DNA of 64,000 nt from JASJAR01 sp039198225 (GTDB lineage Bacteria > Pseudomonadota > Alphaproteobacteria > Rhodobacterales > Rhodobacteraceae): positions 81,161-145,160 of the forward strand of contig JBCCTQ010000007.1 of assembly GCA_039198225.1 (NCBI GenBank), in the 5' to 3' direction. The notes under the pieces are model-generated. The model was not told the DNA's origin, did no database searches, and was given only the letters and a program-made list of their open reading frames with translations. The translations under genes were made by a program, and so were the position numbers. Of the stretch, positions 8,655 to 16,867 are shown piece after piece. The number at the start of each line of letters is the position of its first letter. Position 1 is the first letter of the stretch.

Positions 8655-9887
8655 CTATTCGGCTGCCAGAGCTGCCCTTTGGGCCTCGGGCGGCATATAG
8701 AGGTAGTCGCGCGTCAGCGGCACGGCCTCTTGGTCAATGCTCAACTGGAACTGGAAGACGCATTGATTGTTATACCGGAAGGTCATTTCCGAGGCTAAGA
8801 GATAGTAGCGCCACATCCGGCAGAAGCGGGCGTCGTAAAGTGCTTCGGCTTCGTCAATGCGCTCCATGAACCGGTTGTACCAATGGCGGATCGTCTCCGC
8901 GTAATGGAGCCGCCATACTTCTATGTCGCAGGAGTAGAGCCCCTCTTTTTCCACCGCGGCCAAGGTTTCCGACATCGACGGGATATAGCCGCCCGGGAAA
9001 ATGTACTTGTCGATCCATGTGCTGGTCTTGCCCGGCGGGTCGGTCCGGCCAATGGTGTGGATCAAAGCAACCCCGTCAGGGGCGAGGCGGCTCCTTACAC
9101 TGCGGAAATAATCGCAGTAATGGGGCCGTCCGACATGTTCGAACATGCCGACCGACACCACCCTGTCGAAGGTCTCATTGACCTTTCGGTAATCGAGAAG
9201 CTGGAACTCGACGCGGTCGGCGAGCCCGGCCGCTTCGGCACGGGCGCGCGCGATCCTAAGCTGCTCTTCAGACAGCGTCACGCCGACCACCCGGGCGCCG
9301 AAGTCCCGCGCGAGCGTCAGCGCCATCCCGCCCCAACCGCAGCCGATATCGAGGACCCGCATATCCGGTTCGATGAGCAGTTTGCTCGCAATATGGTGCT
9401 TTTTGGCGGCTTGGGCCGCGTCGAGCGTGAGATCCGGCTCGCGGAAATAGGCGCAAGAATATTGCTTATCTTCGTCGAGGAAGAGTTCGTAGAGCCCTGC
9501 GGAAAGGTCATAATGGTGGGCGACATTGGCGCGGGCGCTGGCTGCGGAGTTCATCTGGCGCCACCAACCTCGCATCTTCCGTAAAGCTTCCAATGGGCGC
9601 TGAAAGCTCCCCATGCCGCCATCGGCCATATTGAGGCTCGCAAGGGCGAGAAATCCGGACACGTCGTCGTTTTCAAACGTAACGCGGCCGTTCATGTAAC
9701 CTTCGCCCATGCCCATGTCTGGGTCGAGGACGATCCGCCTGAGCGTGTCTTGATCGTGGATGGTCATGGAGACGGGCGATCCGGTGCCGTCACCATAGGT
9801 GAACTGCCGGCCATCCGGCAGCGTGACATTCAAGATACCGATACGAACTGAGTTCCGCCCAAAGGCGTCAAGCAAGCGATCCCACAT
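8655..9887 (-). CDS. cfa: Cyclopropane-fatty-acyl-phospholipid synthase family methyltransferase
   Basis: Transfers a methylene group from S-adenosylmethionine to the double bond of unsaturated acyl chains in membrane phospholipids. The 410-residue protein has the N-terminal Cfa domain, then the SAM motif VLDIGCGWGGMALTLA (about residues 206-221) and the family segments SVGMFEHVG and FPGGYIPS. The start is the ATG at 9887, with AAGGGGG 6-12 nt upstream; an open frame reaching further upstream has no such site. It may instead be one of the Cfa-like paralogues acting on other lipids, several of which occur in Rhodobacterales. Divergent from aspS. Confidence 0.88.
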   Translation of the reverse strand: MWDRLLDAFGRNSVRIGILNVTLPDGRQFTYGDGTGSPVSMTIHDQDTLRRIVLDPDMGMGEGYMNGRVTFENDDVSGFLALASLNMADGGMGSFQRPLEALRKMRGWWRQMNSAASARANVAHHYDLSAGLYELFLDEDKQYSCAYFREPDLTLDAAQAAKKHHIASKLLIEPDMRVLDIGCGWGGMALTLARDFGARVVGVTLSEEQLRIARARAEAAGLADRVEFQLLDYRKVNETFDRVVSVGMFEHVGRPHYCDYFRSVRSRLAPDGVALIHTIGRTDPPGKTSTWIDKYIFPGGYIPSMSETLAAVEKEGLYSCDIEVWRLHYAETIRHWYNRFMERIDEAEALYDARFCRMWRYYLLASEMTFRYNNQCVFQFQLSIDQEAVPLTRDYLYMPPEAQRAALAAE

Positions 9888-10003
9888 TATCCACCCCCTT
9901 GGCACCCACCCCTGGGCGCAACAGTGTCGGGTCCGGACATGGCCGCAGGTCAAAAGCCAGTCGCGGACCGCGAAATCCTGGCACCAAGTAACGCTTTGGT
10001 AAA

Positions 10004-10021
10004 CCCTTGGCCGCCCAAGGG
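10004..10021. promoter_or_regulatory. Stem-loop in the cfa-aspS intergenic region
   Basis: CCCTTGG (10004-10010) and CCAAGGG (10015-10021) form a perfect 7-bp stem with a 4-nt loop in the 228-nt gap between the divergent cfa and aspS. It could be a leader hairpin of aspS or a palindromic protein site; it has no T-tract and is not a terminator. Confidence 0.35.
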
Positions 10022-10115
10022 AGTAGCCTCGGCAAAGCCCTGCGGACCGCGCCTTGACTTATCGGGCCCACAGCGCTCTATCGGCGCGACTTTTCAGCCG
10101 CATTCGGGGGACACC

Positions 10116-11894
10116 ATGCACGCCTATCGGAGCCACACTTGCGCCGGTCTGACCGCCGAGAATGCCGGTGAGACCGTGCGATTGGCCGGTTGGGTTCACC
10201 GGGTGCGCGACCATGGCGGGGTGCTCTTCATCGATCTTCGCGACCATTACGGCATGACCCAAGTCCTCGCCGACCCCGACAGTCCGGCCTTCAAGGAGGT
10301 CGAAAAGGTGCGCTCGGAATGGTGCATCCGGATCGACGGGACCGTGAAAAAGCGTGACGCCGACCTGGTGAACCCGAAGATTCCCACCGGCGAAATAGAG
10401 GTTTTCATTCGCGATCTCGAAGTGCTGGGCGCGGCCGAAGAACTCCCCCTCATGGTGTTCGGCGATCAAGAATACCCCGAAGAAACCCGCCTCAAATACC
10501 GTTACCTCGACCTTCGCCGGGACGTCATGCAGTCGAAGATGACGCTCCGGTCTGACGTGGTGGCCAGTATCCGGAAGAGGATGTGGGATATCGGGTTTCG
10601 GGAGTACCAGACCCCGATCATCACCGCCTCGTCGCCCGAAGGCGCGCGGGACTTTCTGGTGCCGTCCAGGCTCCATCCTGGCCGGTTTTATGCGCTTCCG
10701 CAGGCGCCCCAGATGTTCAAACAGCTTCTGATGGTGTCGGGTTTTGACCGCTATTTCCAGATCGCACCCTGCTTCCGAGACGAAGACCCAAGGGCCGACC
10801 GCAGCCCCACCGATTTCTACCAGCTCGACATGGAGATGAGTTTCGTTACCCAGGACGACGTTTTCGCCACGATCCAGCCGGTGCTGCGGGGGCTCTTTGA
10901 AGAATTTGGCGGCGGGCGGAAGGTCGATGCGGACTGGCCTGAAATCCCTTACGCCGAGGCGATGAAGATTTACGGGACCGACAAGCCCGACCTTCGGAAC
11001 CCGGTGAAAATGCAGGACGTCTCCGAGCATTTCCGGGGCTCAGGCTTTGCGATCTTCGCCAAACTCCTCGAACAGGAAGGCACGGAAATCCGTGCGATCC
11101 CGGCGCCGACCGGCGGGAGCCGGAAGTTCTGCGACCGGATGAATGCCTATGCCCAGAAAGAGGGTCTGCCGGGGATGGGCTACATTTTCTGGCGGGAGAC
11201 GGACGGGGCGATGGAGGCGGCAGGCCCCCTTGCCAAGAACATCGGACCCGAGCGCACCGAAGCGATCCGGCAGCAATTGGGACTGGGCGTCGGCGATGCG
11301 GCGTTTTTCCTCGGGGGAAAGCCGGCCGTATTCGAAGCTGTCGCCGGGAGGGCGCGCAACGTGATCGGGGAAGAGCTCAGCCTCACCGAGACCGAACGGT
11401 TTGCCTTTGCCTGGATCGTTGATTTTCCGATGTACGAGAAGGATTCCGAGACCGGCGAGGTGGATTTCGAGCATAACCCGTTTTCAATGCCCCAGGGCGG
11501 GCTCGCGGCATTTGACGGGGATCCTTTGGCGGTTAAAGGGTATCAATACGACCTGGCCTGCAACGGCTATGAGCTCGTCTCAGGTGCCATCCGGAACCAC
11601 AAGCCCGAGATCATGCAGAAGGCATTCGAAGTGGCCGGCTATCCGGCCGACGAGGTCGAGAAGCGTTTCCCGGGCCTTTCAACCGCGTTCCGGTTCGGCG
11701 CGCCGCCCCATGGGGGATGCGCGGCCGGGATCGACCGGATCGTGATGCTCTTGGCCGATGAGGCCAATATCCGCGAGGTCATCCCCTTCCCAATGAACCA
11801 GCGGGCAGAGGATCTGATGATGGGGGCGCCGTCGGAGCCGACGGGTGAGCAACTCCGGGAATTGAGGCTCCGCGTTCTGCCACCGGAAGACTGA
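10116..11894 (+). CDS. aspS: Aspartate--tRNA(Asp/Asn) ligase
   Basis: Class II aminoacyl-tRNA synthetase that charges tRNA with aspartate in the cytoplasm; 592 residues, the normal bacterial length. The OB-fold anticodon domain begins near residue 22 (AGWVHRVRDHGG); motif 2 lies around FRDEDPRADRSPTDFYQLD and motif 3 around GGCAAGIDRIVMLL. His33 in the RDHGG segment matches the histidine of non-discriminating AspRS enzymes, where discriminating ones carry leucine, so it may also make Asp-tRNA(Asn) for the GatCAB route. The start is the ATG at 10116; an open frame extends upstream to 9924 but homology begins here. Confidence 0.96.
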   Translation: MHAYRSHTCAGLTAENAGETVRLAGWVHRVRDHGGVLFIDLRDHYGMTQVLADPDSPAFKEVEKVRSEWCIRIDGTVKKRDADLVNPKIPTGEIEVFIRDLEVLGAAEELPLMVFGDQEYPEETRLKYRYLDLRRDVMQSKMTLRSDVVASIRKRMWDIGFREYQTPIITASSPEGARDFLVPSRLHPGRFYALPQAPQMFKQLLMVSGFDRYFQIAPCFRDEDPRADRSPTDFYQLDMEMSFVTQDDVFATIQPVLRGLFEEFGGGRKVDADWPEIPYAEAMKIYGTDKPDLRNPVKMQDVSEHFRGSGFAIFAKLLEQEGTEIRAIPAPTGGSRKFCDRMNAYAQKEGLPGMGYIFWRETDGAMEAAGPLAKNIGPERTEAIRQQLGLGVGDAAFFLGGKPAVFEAVAGRARNVIGEELSLTETERFAFAWIVDFPMYEKDSETGEVDFEHNPFSMPQGGLAAFDGDPLAVKGYQYDLACNGYELVSGAIRNHKPEIMQKAFEVAGYPADEVEKRFPGLSTAFRFGAPPHGGCAAGIDRIVMLLADEANIREVIPFPMNQRAEDLMMGAPSEPTGEQLRELRLRVLPPED

Positions 11895-11915
11895 GTTTTA
11901 GGGCCTCCGGCGGGC

Positions 11916-11935
11916 GTATTTGGAAAGAGATGAAG
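11916..11935 (+). repeat. Intergenic element GTATTT-N7-GATGAAG, copy 1
   Basis: GTATTT (11916-11921), seven bases, then GATGAAG (11929-11935), preceded by a CCTCC tract 7 nt upstream. The same layout recurs at 44248-44267. The GATGAAG contains the ATG that could start the acetyltransferase gene. Confidence 0.45.
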
Positions 11936-12607
11936 ATGGAAACGGGGGACCTTTCCAACTGGCGGGCGCCTTTGGCACCGCCCGACGATCTGGGGCTCGA
12001 GGGGCGCTACGTTCGGCTCGAGCCTTTCGATCCGGCACGCCACGCGAACCCGATCCATGCCCGGGCCGAAGCGCATCCGGAGATCTGGGATTACATGTTG
12101 GACGGGCCCCATGCGGATGGGGTCGCCTACGGCGCCGCCATAACCCAGTTGGGGGCCCCGCCCGACATCAACTTTTTCGCGCTCTATTCAAAGGATCTCG
12201 GAGATTTTGGCGGCCATGCGAGCTTTCTTCGGATCAACCCGACCCACGGATCGATCGAATTGGGTCATATCCTACTGACCCCTTCGCTCCGGCAGAGCAG
12301 GGCGGCCACCGAAGCCTGGGCGCTGATGATGGGCTGGGCTTTCGAAGCGGGCTATCGGCGGTTTGAGTGGAAATGCAATGCGCTCAATGCCTCCTCTTGC
12401 AGGGCGGCAGAAAGGCTCGGCTTCACATTCGAGGGCATCCATCGACAAGCGCTTGTTGCCAAGGGAAAGAACCGCGACACGGCTTGGTACTCGGTGATCG
12501 ACAGCGAAGCGCCCCGGGTCCTCGGCGCCCTCGACCGCTGGCTTGCACCGGAAAACTTCGACGAAGATGGGCTGCAGCGCCAACCGCTTCGGGCTTTTCA
12601 AAGCTAA
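11930..12607 (+). CDS. GNAT family N-acetyltransferase (RimJ/RimL-like)
   Basis: A 225-residue acetyltransferase of the group that resembles RimJ/RimL and is often annotated as acting on protein N-termini or small amines. Visible are the N-terminal GRYVRLEPFDPARH segment and the C-terminal WKCNALNASSCRAAERLGF, the usual end of the acetyl-CoA site in this subgroup, followed by FEGIHRQA. The ATG at 11930 and a second ATG at 11936 are both possible; the second has GGAAAG at better spacing, and the first lies inside a recurring intergenic element, so the true protein may be two residues shorter. Follows aspS by 35 nt on the same strand. Confidence 0.85.
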   Translation: MKMETGDLSNWRAPLAPPDDLGLEGRYVRLEPFDPARHANPIHARAEAHPEIWDYMLDGPHADGVAYGAAITQLGAPPDINFFALYSKDLGDFGGHASFLRINPTHGSIELGHILLTPSLRQSRAATEAWALMMGWAFEAGYRRFEWKCNALNASSCRAAERLGFTFEGIHRQALVAKGKNRDTAWYSVIDSEAPRVLGALDRWLAPENFDEDGLQRQPLRAFQS

Positions 12608-12619
12608 GAACAGACAAAG

Positions 12620-12646
12620 AGAACCCGTCCGCGGGGGTCGGGTTCT
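12620..12646. terminator. Stem-loop between convergent genes, probable shared terminator
   Basis: AGAACCCG (12620-12627) and CGGGTTCT (12639-12646) form a perfect 8-bp stem, 12 nt after the acetyltransferase stop and 17 nt before the end of the convergent gene. No long T-tract is present on either side. Confidence 0.5.
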
Positions 12647-12663
12647 GGCGCGGCCTCACTCCC

Positions 12664-13203
12664 CTATTCGGCTTGCGGCGGCTGAACGATGGTCGCCGTG
12701 GCGGCCACGTATTCTCCGCCGGACACCAGCGCCGTATGGTCGTTGGCGTTGAGGCTCACCATGATCTTATGGGGCCCCTCTGGCAGGTCGGCCAAGTGAT
12801 ATGCCGGGCCGTAGAGCCGCGTGATTTTGACGTTGTCGACGTAAAGATGGGCATGGCCTTCATTGGCCAAATTCGCAGCGTTCACGCTTTCAGGTGCAAA
12901 CCGGAAATTCTCCGTATCGACAAACACGTTCCATCCGGCGGAGGCGTCTTTGACCACCCGGAGAGAGACTTGCGCCGGCCGGAGCGGGTCGACCTCGGTG
13001 GTGCCTTCATGGAGCGCATGGTCATGGGTGAAATGCCCGGAATGGTCCTCCGGCATCGGCCCGGTGACAAGCGGCGCCAGGATCACGCCCAGGAGGAGAC
13101 AGCCCAAAGACCAGTATACCATATGGATCAGGCTTAGATGGACCCCGCGCGCCCAGATCGAAGGCGCGGCGGCGGCATGTTCGGCATCGGCGGTGATGGC
13201 CAT
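12664..13203 (-). CDS. Membrane-anchored periplasmic protein, DUF4399/cupredoxin-like, function unknown
   Basis: A 179-residue protein with one N-terminal membrane helix (about residues 22-46) and a periplasmic domain. A His-rich spot follows the helix (MPEDHSGHFTHDHALHEG, about 50-67). The domain contains NEGHAHLYVDNVKITRLYG and LPEGPHKIMVSLNANDH, which recall DUF4399 and cupredoxin-like copper-site proteins, but no firm family can be given. The gene lies 9 nt downstream of a DoxX-family membrane protein on the same strand and is surely co-transcribed with it. Metal binding, perhaps copper, is an inference from the histidines. Confidence 0.65.
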   Translation of the reverse strand: MAITADAEHAAAAPSIWARGVHLSLIHMVYWSLGCLLLGVILAPLVTGPMPEDHSGHFTHDHALHEGTTEVDPLRPAQVSLRVVKDASAGWNVFVDTENFRFAPESVNAANLANEGHAHLYVDNVKITRLYGPAYHLADLPEGPHKIMVSLNANDHTALVSGGEYVAATATIVQPPQAE

Positions 13204-13212
13204 CGTCTCCTC

Positions 13213-14244
13213 CTATTCGCCCGGGACCGCAGCGGCATTCGGTTCCGCATAGCCGAGCGGGCGACGGCCCAGGACGTGGGCGAGGCTCAGCCGCTGGCCG
13301 GAGCCAAGAAGCATCAGGATCAATGCGGTCGCGATGATTGGCATATGGCCGACCAACTCCATCAACGCGGCCTCGTTCTCATTTATGAGAAGGAAGACGA
13401 TGTTGGAGGCCAGCATGAAGCCAGAGACTACCAATGTGTTAAGACGCGTGAACACGCCGAGGACCATGATGACGCCGAAGACCACTTCCATGGCGCCGGC
13501 CGAGAGCACAAAGAGCCGGTCTGAGAAGTTTTCAAAGCCGATTATCGGCATGAAATTCCACTCATAGGCCGCGATAAAGGCCTGGCCCAGCATGGCTCCG
13601 GTGAGCTTTTCGGTGGTTCCAAGGACGATCAGGGCAATGCCGGTGAAAATCCGCAACATATCGACCGAATAGGGCTTCAAACGTGCCCGAAGATCGTCGG
13701 AGCCTGCGTGGTTGAAGAAGAGAAAGAGGGCGATGCCGACAAAGTTGATATATTCAAAGCCCGCAACGGGGCCGAACTGAATGAAAACACCGGCCAACAC
13801 CCCGAGCATCAGGATCGCAGCATGTTCGACGAACCGGTTTGCGATCAACATGATGCCGACAATGGCTTGGAGAAACACCATCGCAGTCCCGAACCCGCCA
13901 TAGGCTACGTGATGGGGAGCAATGAGCGCACCTTCATAGGCGGTCAAAAGAAACGACATGCCGGTAAAGATCCGGAGAAGCTCCATGAAATCATGGCGTA
14001 TCCGCGTGTTGGGCACCGAAAAGCGCGGCAGGCGACCGTCAAGGAAGATGGCTGTTCCGATGAGGCCCAAGCCCACGACGATCCAGATCAGAACCGGAAG
14101 ATCGGTGAAGCTGTAAGGCTCAAAATTTGGGACGTTCGGGTTTTCCTGGTCGACGAACCACTTAACGTGGGCCGTGGCAGGACCAGCAAGCAAAAGGGAG
14201 GCCGCGGCGGCCAGGGCCGGGCTGACGATGGTAGTTCTAGACAT
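13213..14244 (-). CDS. DoxX-family polytopic membrane protein
   Basis: A 343-residue membrane protein with a cleavable-looking signal (ending GPATAHVKWF) followed by about eight helices. The second half (GVFTRLNTLVVSGFMLASN and GSGQRL) has the look of the DoxX/DoxD-like family, whose members are named after terminal-oxidase-associated proteins and are poorly understood. The start at 14244 is chosen because the signal peptide follows directly and ACGAGG lies about 13 nt upstream. The 228-nt gap upstream, shared with a divergent FixL-like kinase, carries an FNR-box-like site, suggesting oxygen control. The downstream His-rich protein is its partner. Confidence 0.7.
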   Translation of the reverse strand: MSRTTIVSPALAAAASLLLAGPATAHVKWFVDQENPNVPNFEPYSFTDLPVLIWIVVGLGLIGTAIFLDGRLPRFSVPNTRIRHDFMELLRIFTGMSFLLTAYEGALIAPHHVAYGGFGTAMVFLQAIVGIMLIANRFVEHAAILMLGVLAGVFIQFGPVAGFEYINFVGIALFLFFNHAGSDDLRARLKPYSVDMLRIFTGIALIVLGTTEKLTGAMLGQAFIAAYEWNFMPIIGFENFSDRLFVLSAGAMEVVFGVIMVLGVFTRLNTLVVSGFMLASNIVFLLINENEAALMELVGHMPIIATALILMLLGSGQRLSLAHVLGRRPLGYAEPNAAAVPGE

Positions 14245-14326
14245 TGTGGTGCCTCGTGACGTCTTTAAAATGTCGACTGTTGGCAAAAAGCTGAGCGGTG
14301 CTTGCCACAGCGAACCCTAACCAACC

Positions 14327-14340
14327 TTGATATGGACCAA
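14327..14340. promoter_or_regulatory. FNR/FixK-box-like site in the DoxX-kinase divergent gap
   Basis: TTGATATGGACCAA differs from TTGAT-N4-ATCAA at one position. Its centre is about 90 nt from the DoxX-type start and about 139 nt from the kinase start, so it could serve either. Confidence 0.5.
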
Positions 14341-14471
14341 GCAAAGGCGTTTTCGCCGCGACAGGTGGCCGCGCAGGCCGGGCCGAAAAATACGCTCCTG
14401 GAATTGACAGGGATCAAATTCGAAGTGCCGAATGCGCCTACGTTTTCAACAAACAAGACGCATAGCCACCG

Positions 14472-15995
14472 ATGACGCTTCATGAAGACGATGGGGCTGT
14501 CCTGGGCGCGATCTTCGCTTCAGCCGTGGACGCGATCCTGGTCGCCGATGCAACAGGAACGATCACCCGAGCCAGTGTCGCCACGGCGAAGCTGTTCGGT
14601 TTCGAGCTCGACGAGTTGGTCGGGGAAAACATCAAAGTGTTAATGCCGCCAAAATTTGCGGATGAGCACGACGGCTATATGGATCACCACCTCGATACCG
14701 GTGAAAGGCGCATTATCGGTATCGGTCGCGAAGTTGAAGCGATGCACAAGGACGGCACCGTCTTTCCCGTGCATCTTTCGGTTGGACGAGCTGAGATGAA
14801 CAACGAACCGGTCTTTGTTGGCATTCTCCATGACCTAAGCGACCAGCGTGCCGCCCAAGAAGCCCTCTCGCGGTCCCAGCGACTGGACGCGGTGGGCCAG
14901 ATGACCGGCGGCATCGCCCATGATTTCAACAACCTCCTGACGATCATCATCGGCAATCTGGAATTGCTCGAATTGAAATCAGCCGGAAAATACGACGATC
15001 TGATCCATGACGCCCTGGAAGCGGCAGAACTGGGGTCGGACCTGACGAACCGGCTGTTGACTTTCGCGAAGAAAAGCGATCTCGCCCCGAAAGTCCTCGA
15101 TCTGCCGGAAAAATGCGACGAGGTGGTAAGCATTCTCAGCCGGACTATGGGTGAGCAATATGCCATCGAGTGCCGCCACGGGCGGCATTTGCCCCAAATC
15201 AACGTCGACCCCGGCCAGTTGCAGACCGCAATCCTCAACCTCGCTCTGAACGCCCGAGACGCGATGCCCCAAGGCGGCCATCTGGCGCTCCAAACGGACC
15301 GGGTGAGTATCGATGACGCCTATATCGCCCAGGAGACCGATATTCTCCCCGGCGATTACGTGCGACTGTCGATTTCTGATAACGGCACCGGCATGACCGA
15401 AGCGGCCTCCCAGCGGGCTTTTGAGCCGTTCTTTACAACAAAGGAAGCCGGAAAGGGGACCGGGCTTGGCCTCTCGATGGTTTACGGCTTTGTCCGCCAA
15501 TCGGGGGGGCATGTGACGCTCTATAGCGAGCTCGGGAAAGGGACGACGTTCGCGCTTTATTTCCCGGTCGTCGCCGAAAGCGAGATGGTCGAACCCGCGG
15601 CATCTGAGGATGACAGCATCGCCCGAGGCCGCGGCCAGGTGATCATGGTGGTCGAAGACAATGACAAAGTGCGTCGCCTCTCCATCGCCCGCCTTAAAGA
15701 TCTCGGTTACAACCCGATCCCGGCGGAGACCGGCGATGCCGCCTTGGCACTCCTTGAGGAATTGGGCAGCGTCGATCTCTTGTTTACGGATCTCGTGATG
15801 CCGGGGTCGGTCAATGGCTACGAACTGGCCAAACGGGTGCAAGAGATGTTTCCTGAGATGCGCGTTCTGCTGACATCTGGCTACGCCAGCGACGTGGTCG
15901 ACCCGGAACTCGCCAAGGCGGAGTTTCCGATCCTTCGAAAGCCCTACCGGCTTCCGGATCTTGCAAAGAGCCTGGGCGATCTCTTGGCCAGCTGA
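14472..15995 (+). CDS. PAS hybrid sensor histidine kinase, FixL-like haem PAS candidate
   Basis: A soluble 507-residue hybrid kinase. A PAS domain (about residues 10-125) is followed by a histidine kinase core with phosphoacceptor His150 (GGIAHDFNN), an N box at AILNLALNARDAMP, G boxes DNGTGM and GKGTGLGLS, and a C-terminal receiver (about 388-507) with the phosphorylatable Asp in FTDLVMPG. The PAS segment EHDGY then RRIIGIGR aligns with FixL: His66 matches the haem-ligating His200 and Arg86 matches Arg220 of Bradyrhizobium FixL. There are no membrane helices. It ends 14 nt from a convergent OmpR-type regulator. Oxygen or NO sensing is an inference; HDGY-type PAS domains also occur in proteins not shown to bind haem. 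Confidence 0.85.
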   Translation: MTLHEDDGAVLGAIFASAVDAILVADATGTITRASVATAKLFGFELDELVGENIKVLMPPKFADEHDGYMDHHLDTGERRIIGIGREVEAMHKDGTVFPVHLSVGRAEMNNEPVFVGILHDLSDQRAAQEALSRSQRLDAVGQMTGGIAHDFNNLLTIIIGNLELLELKSAGKYDDLIHDALEAAELGSDLTNRLLTFAKKSDLAPKVLDLPEKCDEVVSILSRTMGEQYAIECRHGRHLPQINVDPGQLQTAILNLALNARDAMPQGGHLALQTDRVSIDDAYIAQETDILPGDYVRLSISDNGTGMTEAASQRAFEPFFTTKEAGKGTGLGLSMVYGFVRQSGGHVTLYSELGKGTTFALYFPVVAESEMVEPAASEDDSIARGRGQVIMVVEDNDKVRRLSIARLKDLGYNPIPAETGDAALALLEELGSVDLLFTDLVMPGSVNGYELAKRVQEMFPEMRVLLTSGYASDVVDPELAKAEFPILRKPYRLPDLAKSLGDLLAS

Positions 15996-16009
15996 CAGGC
16001 CGGGCTTGG

Positions 16010-16726
16010 TTAGCTCCAGGTCACATCTTCGGTAAAAGAATACCCAACGCCCCGCACGGTGCGGATGATGGCCGGTGAATCGGACTCAGGCTCGATCTTT
16101 CTGCGAAGCCTCGCCACTTGGTTGTCGATCGTCCGGTCGAGGGGCGCATAGGAGGCGCCGCCCAGGAAATCCATCAATTGCTCGCGCGAGAGGATCCGTT
16201 TGGGATGCTCCAGAAAAACCAAGAGGAGCCGAAACTCAGCAGTGGTCAGCGCACATGGATTGCCATCGGGGTCAAAGACTTCAAATCGGTCGGGAAGGGC
16301 GCGCCAGCCTGCGAAATGGGCACTCTTTGCGGCCAGGGCCGTGCCGTTGGCCTCGGTGGTGGGCCCGCTCCGCCGGAGCACCGCATGGACCCGGGCCAGA
16401 ACCTCGCGCACATGGAAAGGCTTAGCGATATAGTCGTCCGCGCCAACCTCGAGCCCGATGATCCGGTCGATCACATCGCCTCTGCCGGTGACCATTACAA
16501 TCGGCACGTCGGAGATCTTTTTGATCTCGCGGGCGATATCGATGCCGTTATCTGTGCCGAGATGGAGATCGAGGGTGACAAGATCGGGCGTGCGCCGCTC
16601 GAACGCCGCCAGGGCCTCGGCCCCAGAGCCAGCTTCAATCGTGGCGAACCCGTCCTCCTCGAAACACGTGACGAGGAGCTTTCTGAGCTTCGCCTCGTCA
16701 TCGACGATGAGGATTGTCTTCGACAT
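16010..16726 (-). CDS. OmpR-family response regulator
   Basis: A 238-residue DNA-binding response regulator. The receiver has the acidic pair in ILIVDDEAKLRKLL, the phosphoacceptor Asp in LVTLDLHLGTDNG, the conserved Thr in MVTGRGD and the Lys in IAKPF. The C-terminal winged helix ends with VRGVGYSF. The start is placed at the ATG at 16726 because receivers begin right there; an upstream in-frame ATG at 16756 would add ten unlikely residues. It has no kinase partner in the same operon; the convergent hybrid kinase is the nearest one, but that kinase already has its own receiver. A FNR-box-like site lies 69-82 nt upstream. Confidence 0.92.
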   Translation of the reverse strand: MSKTILIVDDEAKLRKLLVTCFEEDGFATIEAGSGAEALAAFERRTPDLVTLDLHLGTDNGIDIAREIKKISDVPIVMVTGRGDVIDRIIGLEVGADDYIAKPFHVREVLARVHAVLRRSGPTTEANGTALAAKSAHFAGWRALPDRFEVFDPDGNPCALTTAEFRLLLVFLEHPKRILSREQLMDFLGGASYAPLDRTIDNQVARLRRKIEPESDSPAIIRTVRGVGYSFTEDVTWS

Positions 16727-16794
16727 CGAACTGCAATCGGCCCTCAAAAACCCCAAGGCGCTTTGGCTGTATCACGGTGACACAACGATACAAT

Positions 16795-16808
16795 TTGATA
16801 CATAGCAA
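16795..16808. promoter_or_regulatory. FNR/FixK-box-like site between OmpR regulator and FixK-like gene
   Basis: TTGATACATAGCAA differs from TTGAT-N4-ATCAA at one position. Its centre lies about 66 nt before the FixK-like ATG and about 75 nt before the divergent regulator ATG, so a class II position (-41.5) is possible for both. Confidence 0.5.
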
Positions 16809-16867
16809 ACCGCACCGGTGCGACAGAGACGGGCGAGACTCCCCTTAAGCCAACAAGGGGACCAAAA

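Noticed and set aside
13708..14259. 183-residue plus-strand open frame opposite the DoxX-type gene
   Set aside because: It is the antisense of a clear membrane protein gene, is rich in charged residues without any domain, and has no ribosome binding site.
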